Assembly: GCA_029779995.1 (NCBI GenBank)
Contig: JAKOZM010000200.1
Span: 1-23,663 of the forward strand
Source of the DNA: Actinomycetes bacterium
GTDB lineage: Bacteria; Actinomycetota; Actinomycetes; S36-B12; UBA10799
DNA length: 23,663 bases
Direction: 5' to 3'
Positions 1-6,661 of this stretch are shown piece by piece. Each line of letters opens with the position of its first letter. Position 1 is the first letter of the stretch. The translations under genes were made by a program, and so were the position numbers. The notes beneath the pieces were generated by a model. It had not been told where the DNA came from. It was given only the letters and a program-made list of their open reading frames with translations, and did not search any database.

Positions 1-919
1 TCGCCAGGTCCACCATGACGTCGGGCTGCAGGCGAAGCCGCGCGTACGCCAGCAGATCGGCCAGCACCAGCCGGCCCTCGGCGTCGGTGTTGCGCACCTC
101 GGTGGTGGATCCGTCCACATGCGTGATGACGTCCCCGGGGCGGTAGGAGTCAGCGCCGAGACAGTTCTCGGCCAGCCCCAGCAGGACGGTCACGTCCATA
201 CTTGCAGGGATCAGGGAGACCGCGCTGAGCACAGCCGCGGCTCCGGCCATGTCCGTCTTCATCAGCACCATCGATTCGCGTGGCTTCAGCGAGAGTCCCC
301 CGGAGTCGAAGGTGATTCCCTTGCCGATCAGGGCGACCCGTGGCCCGCGGCCGGGTTTGCGCAGAACGACCACGCGCGGGGGGCTCGCCGAGGCCGCCCC
401 TACCGCCAAGACGCCGCCGAAACCCTCGGTGCGAAGGCGGCGCACATTGAGAACCTCGATCTGGGCACCAGCCGCTTTGGCGACCCGGCGTGCCTGCCGA
501 ACCATCCAGGCGGGGTTCTTGGTGTTCGACGGGGTGTTCACCAGATCCCGGGCGGCCAAGGTTGCGTCGACAGCGGGCAGATCGATGTCGACGGGAACCA
601 GCAGCGTCTTGTCGGCGGCGGTACGGGGGTATCGATATCCGGCCAGCCGCCAGCCCGTTGCGAAGGCGCGCAACTGCTCGTCGGTGGGTGGGGTCCGGAA
701 GCCCAAGGTGCCCGCAGGCACTGTCCGAACGGCGTCGGCGCCCAGCCGCACCCAGTCGTCGGTGGTGGCAGCCACCAGTGCCCATCGCCGGGCACCATCG
801 GGGATCAGCCGCAGGTCCGTCCCGCTCGGTGTCAGGGCGGGGGGCAGGACCACCTCATCGAGGCCGAGTATCAGCACCTGCCCATCGGGAGCGGTGTTTG
901 ACCGCTTGATCTGCACCAC
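1..919 (-). CDS. pepA: Leucyl aminopeptidase (M17 family), C-terminus cut by window edge
   Basis: Cytosolic metallo-aminopeptidase of family M17, which removes N-terminal residues from peptides using two metal ions. About 306 residues are present, and the remaining C-terminal part lies left of the window. The catalytic-domain motifs are clear: GKGITFDSGG (Lys200, Asp205), MKTDMAG (Asp223) and NTDAEGR (Asp279, Glu281), which match the metal ligands and catalytic Lys/Arg of the family. The N-terminal domain is somewhat shorter than in E. coli PepA. Start: in-frame GTG codons lie at 919 and 916, and no in-frame ATG is upstream. GGTGAA just ahead may serve as ribosome binding site, and a TATGTT box lies at 939-934. 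Family assignment is certain; the exact start is not. Confidence 0.93.
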   Translation of the reverse strand, partial: MVQIKRSNTAPDGQVLILGLDEVVLPPALTPSGTDLRLIPDGARRWALVAATTDDWVRLGADAVRTVPAGTLGFRTPPTDEQLRAFATGWRLAGYRYPRTAADKTLLVPVDIDLPAVDATLAARDLVNTPSNTKNPAWMVRQARRVAKAAGAQIEVLNVRRLRTEGFGGVLAVGAASASPPRVVVLRKPGRGPRVALIGKGITFDSGGLSLKPRESMVLMKTDMAGAAAVLSAVSLIPASMDVTVLLGLAENCLGADSYRPGDVITHVDGSTTEVRNTDAEGRLVLADLLAYARLRLQPDVMVDLA

Positions 920-933
920 TTCACCGTAGTGCC

Positions 934-939
934 AACATA
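934..939 (-). promoter_or_regulatory. Candidate -10 box of pepA
   Basis: TATGTT on the minus strand, 14 nt before the GTG at 919, fits the actinobacterial TAnnnT -10 pattern and would give a very short leader. It lies right after the upstream gene's terminator hairpin, so pepA probably has its own promoter. No clear -35 was found. Confidence 0.4.
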
Positions 940-944
940 CGAAA

Positions 945-974
945 GCGGGCTCCGATGACCTCATCGGAACCCGC
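945..974 (-). terminator. Terminator hairpin after the DUF3117 gene
   Basis: Two 14-nt arms (945-958 and 961-974) are complementary except at one position. That position is G:U in minus-strand RNA but a C:A mismatch in plus-strand RNA, so the stem is better formed on the minus transcript. It lies 19 bp past the stop of the DUF3117 gene and is followed by a short TTTC tract. The 2-nt spacer means the innermost pairs must open. Confidence 0.7.
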
Positions 975-993
975 CGCGGATAGAAGGAGGTGG

Positions 994-1158
994 CTACTCG
1001 ACAGCTTGCAGTAATCCACCGAGCTCAAGCGCCTCGGCCTTGGAGATCTCCACGACGAGCCTGCCGCCACCTTCCAATGGGACTCGCATGACGTACCCGC
1101 GTCCCTCTTTGGTGACCTCCATTGGGCCATCACCCGTTCGAGGCTTCATGGCCGCCAT
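994..1158 (-). CDS. DUF3117 family small protein (54 aa)
   Basis: A 54-residue protein beginning MAAMKPRTGDGPMEVTKEGR and ending LELGGLLQAVE. This is the very conserved small actinobacterial family DUF3117 (Rv1211-like in M. tuberculosis); its function is unknown. The ATG at 1158 is chosen because GGAAGGGG lies 7 nt upstream and because the family begins here; the frame stays open upstream to 1200. The protein is short, with a glycine-rich turn and alternating hydrophobic residues that suggest a small beta-alpha fold, and no membrane segment. It is followed by a terminator hairpin and preceded by a TAGAAT box, so it is probably a single-gene transcript. Confidence 0.9.
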   Translation of the reverse strand: MAAMKPRTGDGPMEVTKEGRGYVMRVPLEGGGRLVVEISKAEALELGGLLQAVE

Positions 1159-1203
1159 ATCGGACCCCTTCCGTCGACTGCATGTGTCAAGACCAACCAC
1201 ATC

Positions 1204-1209
1204 ATTCTA
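1204..1209 (-). promoter_or_regulatory. Candidate -10 box of the DUF3117 gene
   Basis: TAGAAT on the minus strand, a strong match to the actinobacterial -10 consensus, overlaps the stop codon of the upstream SRPBCC gene. It would give a leader of roughly 40 nt containing the GGAAGGGG ribosome binding site. No convincing -35 was seen. Confidence 0.5.
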
Positions 1210-1689
1210 GCCCGCAGGCGACGTGTTCTGGACACCTGATGGAGTACGCGCGGCGGCGAATCGGGCGAAGCGGCGCAACGACAGCGCCACGCCCGCCGCC
1301 AGCAGGGGTTTCACGATGGGCCAGCCCATCCGTCCGAGCCGACCCAGCGGCAGGTCGATCTCCTCGCGCCAGACGAACCGACTGCCGGCACCGAGGCGCT
1401 CCACACGGAAGATGCCGATCCCCCTGACAACGGTGCCGTCGTGATCCACCTCGACGACGTGCGGCGCGTCCCAACGGGTGATTGTCATCGGATCCCAGAA
1501 GCCGAGCGGCCCGATCCCGGTGAATGCGGCAAATGTGCCACCGACTCCCCTGCCCTCCTGCTCACGGCCTTCGACCGCGGTCCCCAGCATCCACTCGTGT
1601 TGGGCATCCCAGTCCGTCATCGCGTCGAAGACCGTCTGCGGGTCCGCGGGCACGTCAACTGTCAGTTGCAGCGTCTTGCGGGCGACCAT
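1207..1689 (-). CDS. SRPBCC family (polyketide cyclase/START-like) protein
   Basis: A 160-residue protein with the START/SRPBCC pattern: an N-terminal strand (LQLTVDVPADPQTVFDAMTD) typical of the family's V-x-x-x-x-VF-x-x-x-x-D opening, a central run of strands (FWDPMTITRWD, HVVEVDHDGTVVRG, RFVWREEIDLP), and a C-terminal amphipathic helix (LSLRRFARFAAART). Members bind hydrophobic ligands in a deep cavity; no substrate can be assigned. The ATG at 1689 has AGGAG at good spacing (ACAGGAGTCACCG). The first 35 bp overlap the 3' end of the DivIVA-like gene, so the two are probably translationally coupled. No catalytic residues can be named. Confidence 0.85.
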   Translation of the reverse strand: MVARKTLQLTVDVPADPQTVFDAMTDWDAQHEWMLGTAVEGREQEGRGVGGTFAAFTGIGPLGFWDPMTITRWDAPHVVEVDHDGTVVRGIGIFRVERLGAGSRFVWREEIDLPLGRLGRMGWPIVKPLLAAGVALSLRRFARFAAARTPSGVQNTSPAG

Positions 1690-1966
1690 CGGTGACTCCT
1701 GTCGAAGTGGGTGTGGAGGCGGCTTGCTCCAACTCGGCGATCCGGTGGCGCAGCACCGTCAAGGCGGCGTCCACCTCATCCATTCGATACCCGCGCAGCG
1801 CGACCGGCAAGCGCAACGAGTCGATGTCGGCAAGAGTCGGGCGCTCGGGCAGGCCCGGCGACCGTGGCGGCGCCGTCGGCTGTGGTACTGCGGGCAGTCT
1901 GCCCGCCAGCAGCAGGGCCAGCGCCACCACCAGGATGATGGCGACAACAGCAAAAACCCAAGTCAT
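1655..1966 (-). CDS. Membrane-anchored DivIVA-domain protein
   Basis: A 103-residue protein. Residues 4-21 (FAVVAIILVVALALLLAG) form one transmembrane segment, residues 24-37 are a proline-rich linker, and residues ~57-80 carry the DivIVA-like motif LRGYRMDEVDAAL followed by a short coiled coil (LTVLRHRIAELEQAA). DivIVA-type proteins bind curved membrane or scaffold polar growth and division; here only the short motif is present, as in Rv1209-like proteins. The ATG at 1966 was chosen over the open upstream frame because the membrane segment begins here and AAAGGGAA lies just upstream. It overlaps the SRPBCC gene by 35 bp and is divergent from folP2. Confidence 0.75.
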   Translation of the reverse strand: MTWVFAVVAIILVVALALLLAGRLPAVPQPTAPPRSPGLPERPTLADIDSLRLPVALRGYRMDEVDAALTVLRHRIAELEQAASTPTSTGVTDGRPQDAATDS

Positions 1967-2002
1967 GTCGCGTTCCCTTTCGCAGAGCGGCCCGTTCTTT
2001 GA

Positions 2003-2008
2003 CAGTCT
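2003..2008 (+). promoter_or_regulatory. Weak -10 box of folP2 (leaderless spacing)
   Basis: CAGTCT ends 7 nt before the GTG at 2016 and keeps the key A at position 2 and T at position 6 of TAnnnT. The GTG has no Shine-Dalgarno. The spacing matches stronger boxes elsewhere in the window, but this match alone is weak. Confidence 0.3.
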
Positions 2009-2015
2009 GACATTC

Positions 2016-2876
2016 GTGCTGACTTTCGGCCCCCATGCCTTCGCAGATGACGAGTTGCTGGTGATGGCGATCATCAACCGCACACCGGACTCGTTCTATG
2101 ACCGCGGTGCCACCTACGCCCACGATGCCGCCCTGGAGCGGGTGGAGCAGGTTGTGAGCGAAGGCGCGCAGATCGTCGACATCGGCGGGGTCAAGGCAGG
2201 TCCCGGCCAGGAGGTGGACCCTGCGGAGGAGAAGCGCCGGGTCGTGTCCTTCGTCGCCGAGGTCGCCTCCCGGCATCCCCAGCTGGTGATCTCAGTGGAT
2301 ACCTGGCGTGCTGACGTGGGCCGGGCAGTCGTCGCTGAGGGCGCCACACTGCTCAACGACGCCTGGGGTGGGCACGACCAGCAACTGGCGGAAGTTGCCG
2401 CGGAGTTCGGAGTGGGCCTGGTCTGCACCCACGCCGGCGGGCTCACCCCCCGCACGCGGCCCCACCGCGTCTCCTACCCCGATGTGATGGCTGCTGTGGT
2501 CGAGGACGTCGTGGGGCAGGCCCAGCGCGCCCAGGCGCTCGGGGTTCCACCGGGCGGGATCCTCATCGACCCGGGCCACGACTTTGGCAAGAACACCCGA
2601 CACTCCCTGGAGTGCACACGGCGACTACCTCAGATGGTGGCCACCGGCTGGCCGGTCCTGGTGAGCTTGAGCAACAAGGATTTCGTCGGCGAGACCCTGG
2701 ACCGACCCGTGGGCGAGCGACTGGAGGGGACACTGGGTGCCACTGCGATCTCAGCCTGGCTGGGCGCCCGGGTGTACCGCGCGCACGAAGTGCGGCAGAC
2801 CTTCGATGTGCTGCACATGGTGCAAGCGATCTCCGGCGCCCGGCAGCCAGCCGTCAGCCGGCGCGGGCTGGCCTGA
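2016..2876 (+). CDS. folP2: FolP2-type dihydropteroate synthase paralogue
   Basis: A 286-residue pterin-binding TIM-barrel protein. It has MAIINRTPDSFYDRG (residues 17-31), ISVDTWRADVG (~92-102), IDPGHDFGKN (~184-193), SNKDFVGETL (219-228), RAHEV (255-259) and the C-terminal RRGLA shared with mycobacterial FolP2. Canonical dihydropteroate synthases read NVTPDSF, GGESTRPG and SRK; here these are NRTPDSF, GGVKAGPG (57-64) and SNK, so the substrate loops differ. From memory, mycobacterial FolP2 proteins appear not to supply folate, so the reaction is uncertain. The GTG at 2016 was chosen because homologues begin with a similar ~15-residue strand; no Shine-Dalgarno is visible. Divergent from the DivIVA-like gene and convergent with the LOG gene, with 3 bp between stops. 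Confidence 0.88.
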   Translation: MLTFGPHAFADDELLVMAIINRTPDSFYDRGATYAHDAALERVEQVVSEGAQIVDIGGVKAGPGQEVDPAEEKRRVVSFVAEVASRHPQLVISVDTWRADVGRAVVAEGATLLNDAWGGHDQQLAEVAAEFGVGLVCTHAGGLTPRTRPHRVSYPDVMAAVVEDVVGQAQRAQALGVPPGGILIDPGHDFGKNTRHSLECTRRLPQMVATGWPVLVSLSNKDFVGETLDRPVGERLEGTLGATAISAWLGARVYRAHEVRQTFDVLHMVQAISGARQPAVSRRGLA

Positions 2877-2879
2877 GAC

Positions 2880-3638
2880 TCAGCCGCGATCCACCCGCTG
2901 CACGATGTCGATGACCTCACCCGGATCGTCGGTGACATAGAGCAACTCGTGATCCGTGGGACCGATCTTGGCCTCGGCCGACAGGGTGTTGCGGATCCAC
3001 TCCACCAGACCGCTCCAGTACGCGCTGCCCACCAGCACGATGGGGAACTTGGTGACCTTCTGGGTCTGTACCAGCGTGAGCGCCTCGAACAGCTCGTCCA
3101 TGGTTCCGAAGCCACCGGGAAAGACGACGAAGCCGTGGCTGTACTTGACGAAGCACGTCTTGCGCGCGAAGAAGTACCGGAAGTTCACCCCGATCTCCAC
3201 CCACTGGTTGATGCCCTGCTCGAAGGGGAGTTCGATCCCGAGCCCGATGCTGGTCCCCCCGGCCTCGAAGGCACCGCGGTTGGCCGCCTCCATGATCCCC
3301 GGACCACCCCCGGTGATGATGGCGTACCCGACCCGCGCCAGCCCGTCGGCGACCTGGCGGGCGCAGGCGTACTCATGGTGATCGCGCGAGGTCCGCGCGG
3401 AGCCGAAGATACTGATGGCCGGTCCCACGTTGGCCATGGCCCCGAAGCCCTCCACGAATTCCGCCTGGATGCGAAGCACCCGCCAGGGATCGGTGTGGAC
3501 CCAGTCACCGGATCCCCGCGAGTCGAGCAGCCGCTGGTCAGTCGTGGAGCCACGGGCGAGTTTGCCGCGCAACACCGTCGGCCCTCGCTGTCGCTGCGGG
3601 CGAGGGGCGGTCTCCCATTGGTCGGATGCAGTGTTCAT
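2880..3638 (-). CDS. LOG family (TIGR00730) nucleotide phosphoribohydrolase-like protein
   Basis: A 252-residue Rossmann-fold protein of the LOG family. Residues 110-119 carry GGGPGIMEAA and residues 174-182 carry PGGFGTMDE, the two family signatures that build the active site for cleaving nucleoside 5'-monophosphates (cytokinin-type N6-modified adenine nucleotides in characterised members). The long N-terminal extension (~70 residues, basic and Gly/Arg rich) is typical of the larger actinobacterial form (Rv1205-like is shorter). The ATG at 3638 is preferred to a GTG at 3647 because a TAGCGT box ends exactly 7 nt upstream, which implies a leaderless transcript. The stop is 3 bp from that of folP2. 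Confidence 0.88.
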   Translation of the reverse strand: MNTASDQWETAPRPQRQRGPTVLRGKLARGSTTDQRLLDSRGSGDWVHTDPWRVLRIQAEFVEGFGAMANVGPAISIFGSARTSRDHHEYACARQVADGLARVGYAIITGGGPGIMEAANRGAFEAGGTSIGLGIELPFEQGINQWVEIGVNFRYFFARKTCFVKYSHGFVVFPGGFGTMDELFEALTLVQTQKVTKFPIVLVGSAYWSGLVEWIRNTLSAEAKIGPTDHELLYVTDDPGEVIDIVQRVDRG

Positions 3639-3645
3639 ACTGCCC

Positions 3646-3651
3646 ACGCTA
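3646..3651 (-). promoter_or_regulatory. -10 box of the LOG gene (leaderless)
   Basis: TAGCGT on the minus strand, then a 7-nt spacer, then the ATG at 3638. The same hexamer and spacing occur before the citrate synthase and flavin reductase genes. Confidence 0.6.
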
Positions 3652-3713
3652 GGTGCGTTAGTCCGTGGCGACTACCCTCCGGCCGGCCTCGCTGCCGACC
3701 GTTCACGAGCCGG

Positions 3714-4640
3714 CTACTGACCTGTCGGCGAGGCGACCGGTGTTGGACTCGCTGAGCCGGACGGGGCCGCGCTGGGCTCGATGGTGCCATCCTCGCCACG
3801 GGGCAGGTCGTACTTCTGGGCCGCCTTAGGCGCCAGACCGGCCTCGGCCAGCAACTCCTCGGCCGTGCCCCGATACACGTTCAGATCCAGCACCTTCGAG
3901 CCGGAACCCGCCAGCCTGCCGGAATCCGTGAACTGCCAGACCCGCCACGGGCTCGTCGGCCAACCCCTGGGCTGCAGGGGCTCCTGGTCCAGGTAGAGAC
4001 CCCAGTTCGCATGCCACAGCGGGTACTTGGTGAGCGCCGGATCGGGCAGCAGCCGGCGGTTCAAATAGTCCGTGTAGGTGTAGAACCAAGGGGTGCGACC
4101 GGTGCGCCGCTCCACCACTCGAAGCCACGCGATGGCCCACCGGGTGAGATCCGAGCGGTTCAGACTCGTGGCGTCGGTCTCCAGGTCAAGCGCCAAGGGC
4201 AAGTGACCCTTGGGCAGTTGACCCCCGACCCGGGCACTGGCCTTGCGCGCCTGAGCCCTGGCATCACGGACAACCCGACCGGAGTTGCTGGTGGGCACGG
4301 CGTAGTAGTACGCGCCGACCAGCATTCCCGCCCGTTTGACGGCCGCCTTGTCCCGCGCGTACCAATACCCCGCCTCGCTGTGGGCCGAGGAGTAGGAGTC
4401 ACCTGACTTGATGACGACGAAGCGCACACCCTGGCGCTGCAGCTTCACGAAGTCGGGATGTTTGCCGTCCACATGCTGCCACCGTGACACGTCGATCCCG
4501 CGAATCCCGGACAGACCCTGGTGGTCCCATGACACGGCCTTCGGCTGCCGGCCCATGGAGGGGCCGATGCCGGCCACTGCCACGCCGACGCACAACCCCG
4601 CCGCGCACACCCCCAGAAATGTCTTGTTCACTGCAACCAC
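3714..4640 (-). CDS. Secreted GH25 lysozyme (N-acetylmuramidase)
   Basis: A ~308-residue glycoside hydrolase family 25 protein that cleaves the MurNAc-GlcNAc bond of peptidoglycan outside the membrane. An N-terminal hydrophobic stretch (VCAAGLCVGVAVAG) is a signal peptide or anchor. Family motifs follow: GIDVSRWQ (~48-55, catalytic Asp50), FVVIKSGDSY, GAYYYAVP, LPLALDLETD (Asp152, Glu154, the D-x-E pair), WFYTYTDYL and LWHANWG. The C-terminus is a Ser/Pro/Ala-rich tail. The start is ambiguous: the GTG at 4640 has GGAG 8 nt upstream, while the GTG at 4631 overlaps the dapE stop as GTGA. Either way it is translationally coupled to dapE and may act in wall turnover. Confidence 0.88.
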   Translation of the reverse strand: MVAVNKTFLGVCAAGLCVGVAVAGIGPSMGRQPKAVSWDHQGLSGIRGIDVSRWQHVDGKHPDFVKLQRQGVRFVVIKSGDSYSSAHSEAGYWYARDKAAVKRAGMLVGAYYYAVPTSNSGRVVRDARAQARKASARVGGQLPKGHLPLALDLETDATSLNRSDLTRWAIAWLRVVERRTGRTPWFYTYTDYLNRRLLPDPALTKYPLWHANWGLYLDQEPLQPRGWPTSPWRVWQFTDSGRLAGSGSKVLDLNVYRGTAEELLAEAGLAPKAAQKYDLPRGEDGTIEPSAAPSGSASPTPVASPTGQ

Positions 4641-5680
4641 AACATCATCTCCGATTCGCACTTCTGCAGATGTTCGATAGGCACAAACTCTGCCTTGGTG
4701 TGCGCCAGACTCGGATCACCAGGGCCGAAATTGACCGCTGGCACCCCGAGCGCTGAGAAGCGCGACACGTCTGTCCACCCGAATTTCGGACGCGGGGTGG
4801 CTGCTGTTGCCGCCAGGAATGCGCGGGCGGCGGGATGCTGCAGACCGGGCAGGGCGCCGGGGGAATTGTCGACGATCTCCATCGCATACCCCGGGAACAC
4901 CTCATGCATGTGGGCCGCGGCCTGCTCGGGCGTGCGGTCCGGGGCGTATCGGTAGTTGACCGTCACGACACAGGCATCCGGGATGACATTGGTCGCCACG
5001 CCCCCCTCGATCCCGACGGCGTTCAGGCCCTCTCGGTAGGTCAGCCCGTCGATGACCGGGTGGCGGGGCTGGTAGGCGTTGAGTCGGGTGAGGATGTCTG
5101 CCGTGGCGTGAATGGCGTTGTGTCCCAGCCAGCCCCGCGCCGAGTGCGCCCGCTGCCCTTCGGTGCGGATGTGTGCCCGCAGGGTCCCTTGGCAGCCCGC
5201 CTCGACTCCCGCGTCGCTGGGCTCCATGAGCACTGCGAAGTCGGCGACCAAGAGGTCCGGACGTGCCAGGCTGAGGCTGCGCAGACCGTTGTGGGCATCG
5301 TCGATCTCCTCACACTCGTAGAAGACGTAGGTGACGTCCCGGCTGGGTGCGGCGATCTGATAAGCGCAGCGCAAGGCGACGGCCACGCCGCCCTTCATGT
5401 CGTTGGCACCGAGTCCGTAGACCCTGCCATCGGCGATGTGGTGCGGCAGATTGTCCGCCGCCGGCACCGTGTCCAGATGCCCCCCGATCACCACGCGCTG
5501 GTCACGGCCGAGGTCGGTCCGGGCAACCACCGTGTTGCCGAAGCGCTGCACAGTGAGGTGCTCAGCGACCGCGAGCGCCGCCTGCACCTCGTCGGCGATC
5601 TGCTGCTCGTGGCGGGATTCGCTGGGAATGTCCACCAGGGCTGCGGTCAGGGAAACGACGTCACGGGACAGGTCAAGCAT
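4628..5680 (-). CDS. dapE: Succinyl-diaminopimelate desuccinylase
   Basis: A 350-residue M20-family dizinc hydrolase that releases LL-diaminopimelate from N-succinyl-LL-diaminopimelate in lysine and peptidoglycan precursor synthesis. Visible ligands and catalytic residues are GGHLDTVP (His68, Asp70), GANDMKGG (Asp94), YECEEID (Glu124/Glu125), MEPSD (Glu153) and LAHTKAEF (His327). The dimerisation lid domain runs roughly from 165 to 285, with the conserved GQRAHSARGW. The actinobacterial DapE subtype fits the length. The ATG at 5680 has no Shine-Dalgarno but lies 6 nt after a TACTCT box, implying a leaderless mRNA. It is divergent from dapD and heads an operon with the GH25 gene, which it overlaps. 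Confidence 0.95.
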   Translation of the reverse strand: MLDLSRDVVSLTAALVDIPSESRHEQQIADEVQAALAVAEHLTVQRFGNTVVARTDLGRDQRVVIGGHLDTVPAADNLPHHIADGRVYGLGANDMKGGVAVALRCAYQIAAPSRDVTYVFYECEEIDDAHNGLRSLSLARPDLLVADFAVLMEPSDAGVEAGCQGTLRAHIRTEGQRAHSARGWLGHNAIHATADILTRLNAYQPRHPVIDGLTYREGLNAVGIEGGVATNVIPDACVVTVNYRYAPDRTPEQAAAHMHEVFPGYAMEIVDNSPGALPGLQHPAARAFLAATAATPRPKFGWTDVSRFSALGVPAVNFGPGDPSLAHTKAEFVPIEHLQKCESEMMLWLQ

Positions 5681-5686
5681 TCAACC

Positions 5687-5692
5687 AGAGTA
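5687..5692 (-). promoter_or_regulatory. -10 box of dapE (leaderless)
   Basis: TACTCT on the minus strand, a 6-nt spacer, then ATG at 5680. The nine bases TACTCTGGT are identical to those before mshB. Confidence 0.6.
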
Positions 5693-5706
5693 GTTGGGCG
5701 CCCAAC
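5693..5706. promoter_or_regulatory. Perfect 14-bp palindrome between dapE and dapD
   Basis: GTTGGGCGCCCAAC is a perfect 7+7 palindrome sitting directly behind the dapE -10 box and about where a dapD -35 would lie. It fits a repressor or activator operator shared by two divergent diaminopimelate genes. No regulator gene is adjacent, so this is inference. Confidence 0.4.
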
Positions 5707-5720
5707 CGGGCCCCACCTGG

Positions 5721-5726
5721 CAGGCT
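5721..5726 (+). promoter_or_regulatory. Weak -10 box of dapD (leaderless spacing)
   Basis: CAGGCT ends 7 nt before the ATG at 5734 and keeps the key A and T of TAnnnT. There is no Shine-Dalgarno before dapD. The match alone is weak. Confidence 0.3.
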
Positions 5727-5733
5727 ATGACCC

Positions 5734-6657
5734 ATGCTCAACACGTCTGCCGCCAGCGGCATCGGCCTGGCCACCGTCTCGCGCAACCGGATCCTCGATG
5801 TCTGGTTTCCCCGCCCGGCTCTGACCGCCCGGCCGATCGATGTGCCCGATATCGCAACAGCCATCGACGGCGACCAAGTGCGCGACGTCCGGGTCGAGAC
5901 CGTGGTGACCAGCATCGCCGACCTGTCGACCCCACCGGTGGATGTCGCCGATGTGTACCTGCGTCTGCACCTGCTGTCCCACCGTCTCGTCGCGCCGCGC
6001 ACGATCAGCCTGGAGGGGGTCTTCGGTCTGCTGCCCAACGTGGCCTGGACCACTGGCGGGCCGGTTGCCCTTGAGGAACTGGAGTCCACACGGATCCGTG
6101 CCCGCTCCCGCAGCCAGCACGTGACCGTGCTCAGCGTGGACAAGTTCCCACGCATGGTGGACTACGTAGTGCCGCCCGGGGTGCGGATCGCCGATGCGGA
6201 TCGGGTACGGCTCGGTGCTCACCTGGCGGCGGGCACGACGGTCATGCATGAGGGCTTCTGCAATTTCAATGCCGGGACTTTGGGGGCGTCCATGATCGAG
6301 GGCCGGATCTCCGCTGGCGTGGTCGTCGGTGACGGCTCCGATGTCGGGGGTGGCGCATCGATCATGGGCACACTGTCGGGGGGCGGCAGTGAGGTGATCT
6401 CGATCGGCGAGGGCTGCCTGATCGGGGCGAATGCGGGAGTGGGCATCTCATTGGGTGACGGCTGCATCGTCGAGGCCGGGTGTTATGTGACCGCGGGGTC
6501 CAAACTCACCCTGCCTGACGGCTCAGTGACGAAGGCCCGAGAGCTCTCAGGACAGCCTGGCTGGCTGTTCCGCCGCAACTCGGTCTCAGGTTCATTGGAA
6601 GCTGTGCCGCGCAGCGGCTCGTGGGGAGAACTCAACGCGGACCTGCACAAGAACTGA
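5734..6657 (+). CDS. dapD: Tetrahydrodipicolinate N-succinyltransferase
   Basis: A 307-residue acyltransferase that transfers succinyl from succinyl-CoA to tetrahydrodipicolinate, the step that opens the succinylase branch of lysine and diaminopimelate synthesis. The N-terminal ~150 residues form the actinobacterial-type globular domain ([17 protein letters not shown]). Residues ~160-275 show the hexapeptide left-handed beta-helix ([60 protein letters not shown]). The protein acts as a trimer in the cytosol. The 6-kDa longer form, unlike E. coli DapD, matches the mycobacterial type. Its partners DapC and DapE are also in this window. The stop is 4 bp from that of the convergent hemerythrin gene. 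Confidence 0.95.
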   Translation: MLNTSAASGIGLATVSRNRILDVWFPRPALTARPIDVPDIATAIDGDQVRDVRVETVVTSIADLSTPPVDVADVYLRLHLLSHRLVAPRTISLEGVFGLLPNVAWTTGGPVALEELESTRIRARSRSQHVTVLSVDKFPRMVDYVVPPGVRIADADRVRLGAHLAAGTTVMHEGFCNFNAGTLGASMIEGRISAGVVVGDGSDVGGGASIMGTLSGGGSEVISIGEGCLIGANAGVGISLGDGCIVEAGCYVTAGSKLTLPDGSVTKARELSGQPGWLFRRNSVSGSLEAVPRSGSWGELNADLHKN

Positions 6658-6661
6658 CGGG

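Noticed and set aside
150..785. A 211-residue open frame in the minus strand inside the aminopeptidase
   Set aside because: It is another frame of pepA. The pepA frame carries the M17 metal-binding motifs, while this one is Arg/Gly-rich without any recognisable domain.
4835..5824. A 329-residue plus-strand frame opposite dapE
   Set aside because: It is antisense to dapE, which has all M20 ligands. No domain is seen in this frame, and it would run across the dapE/dapD promoters.
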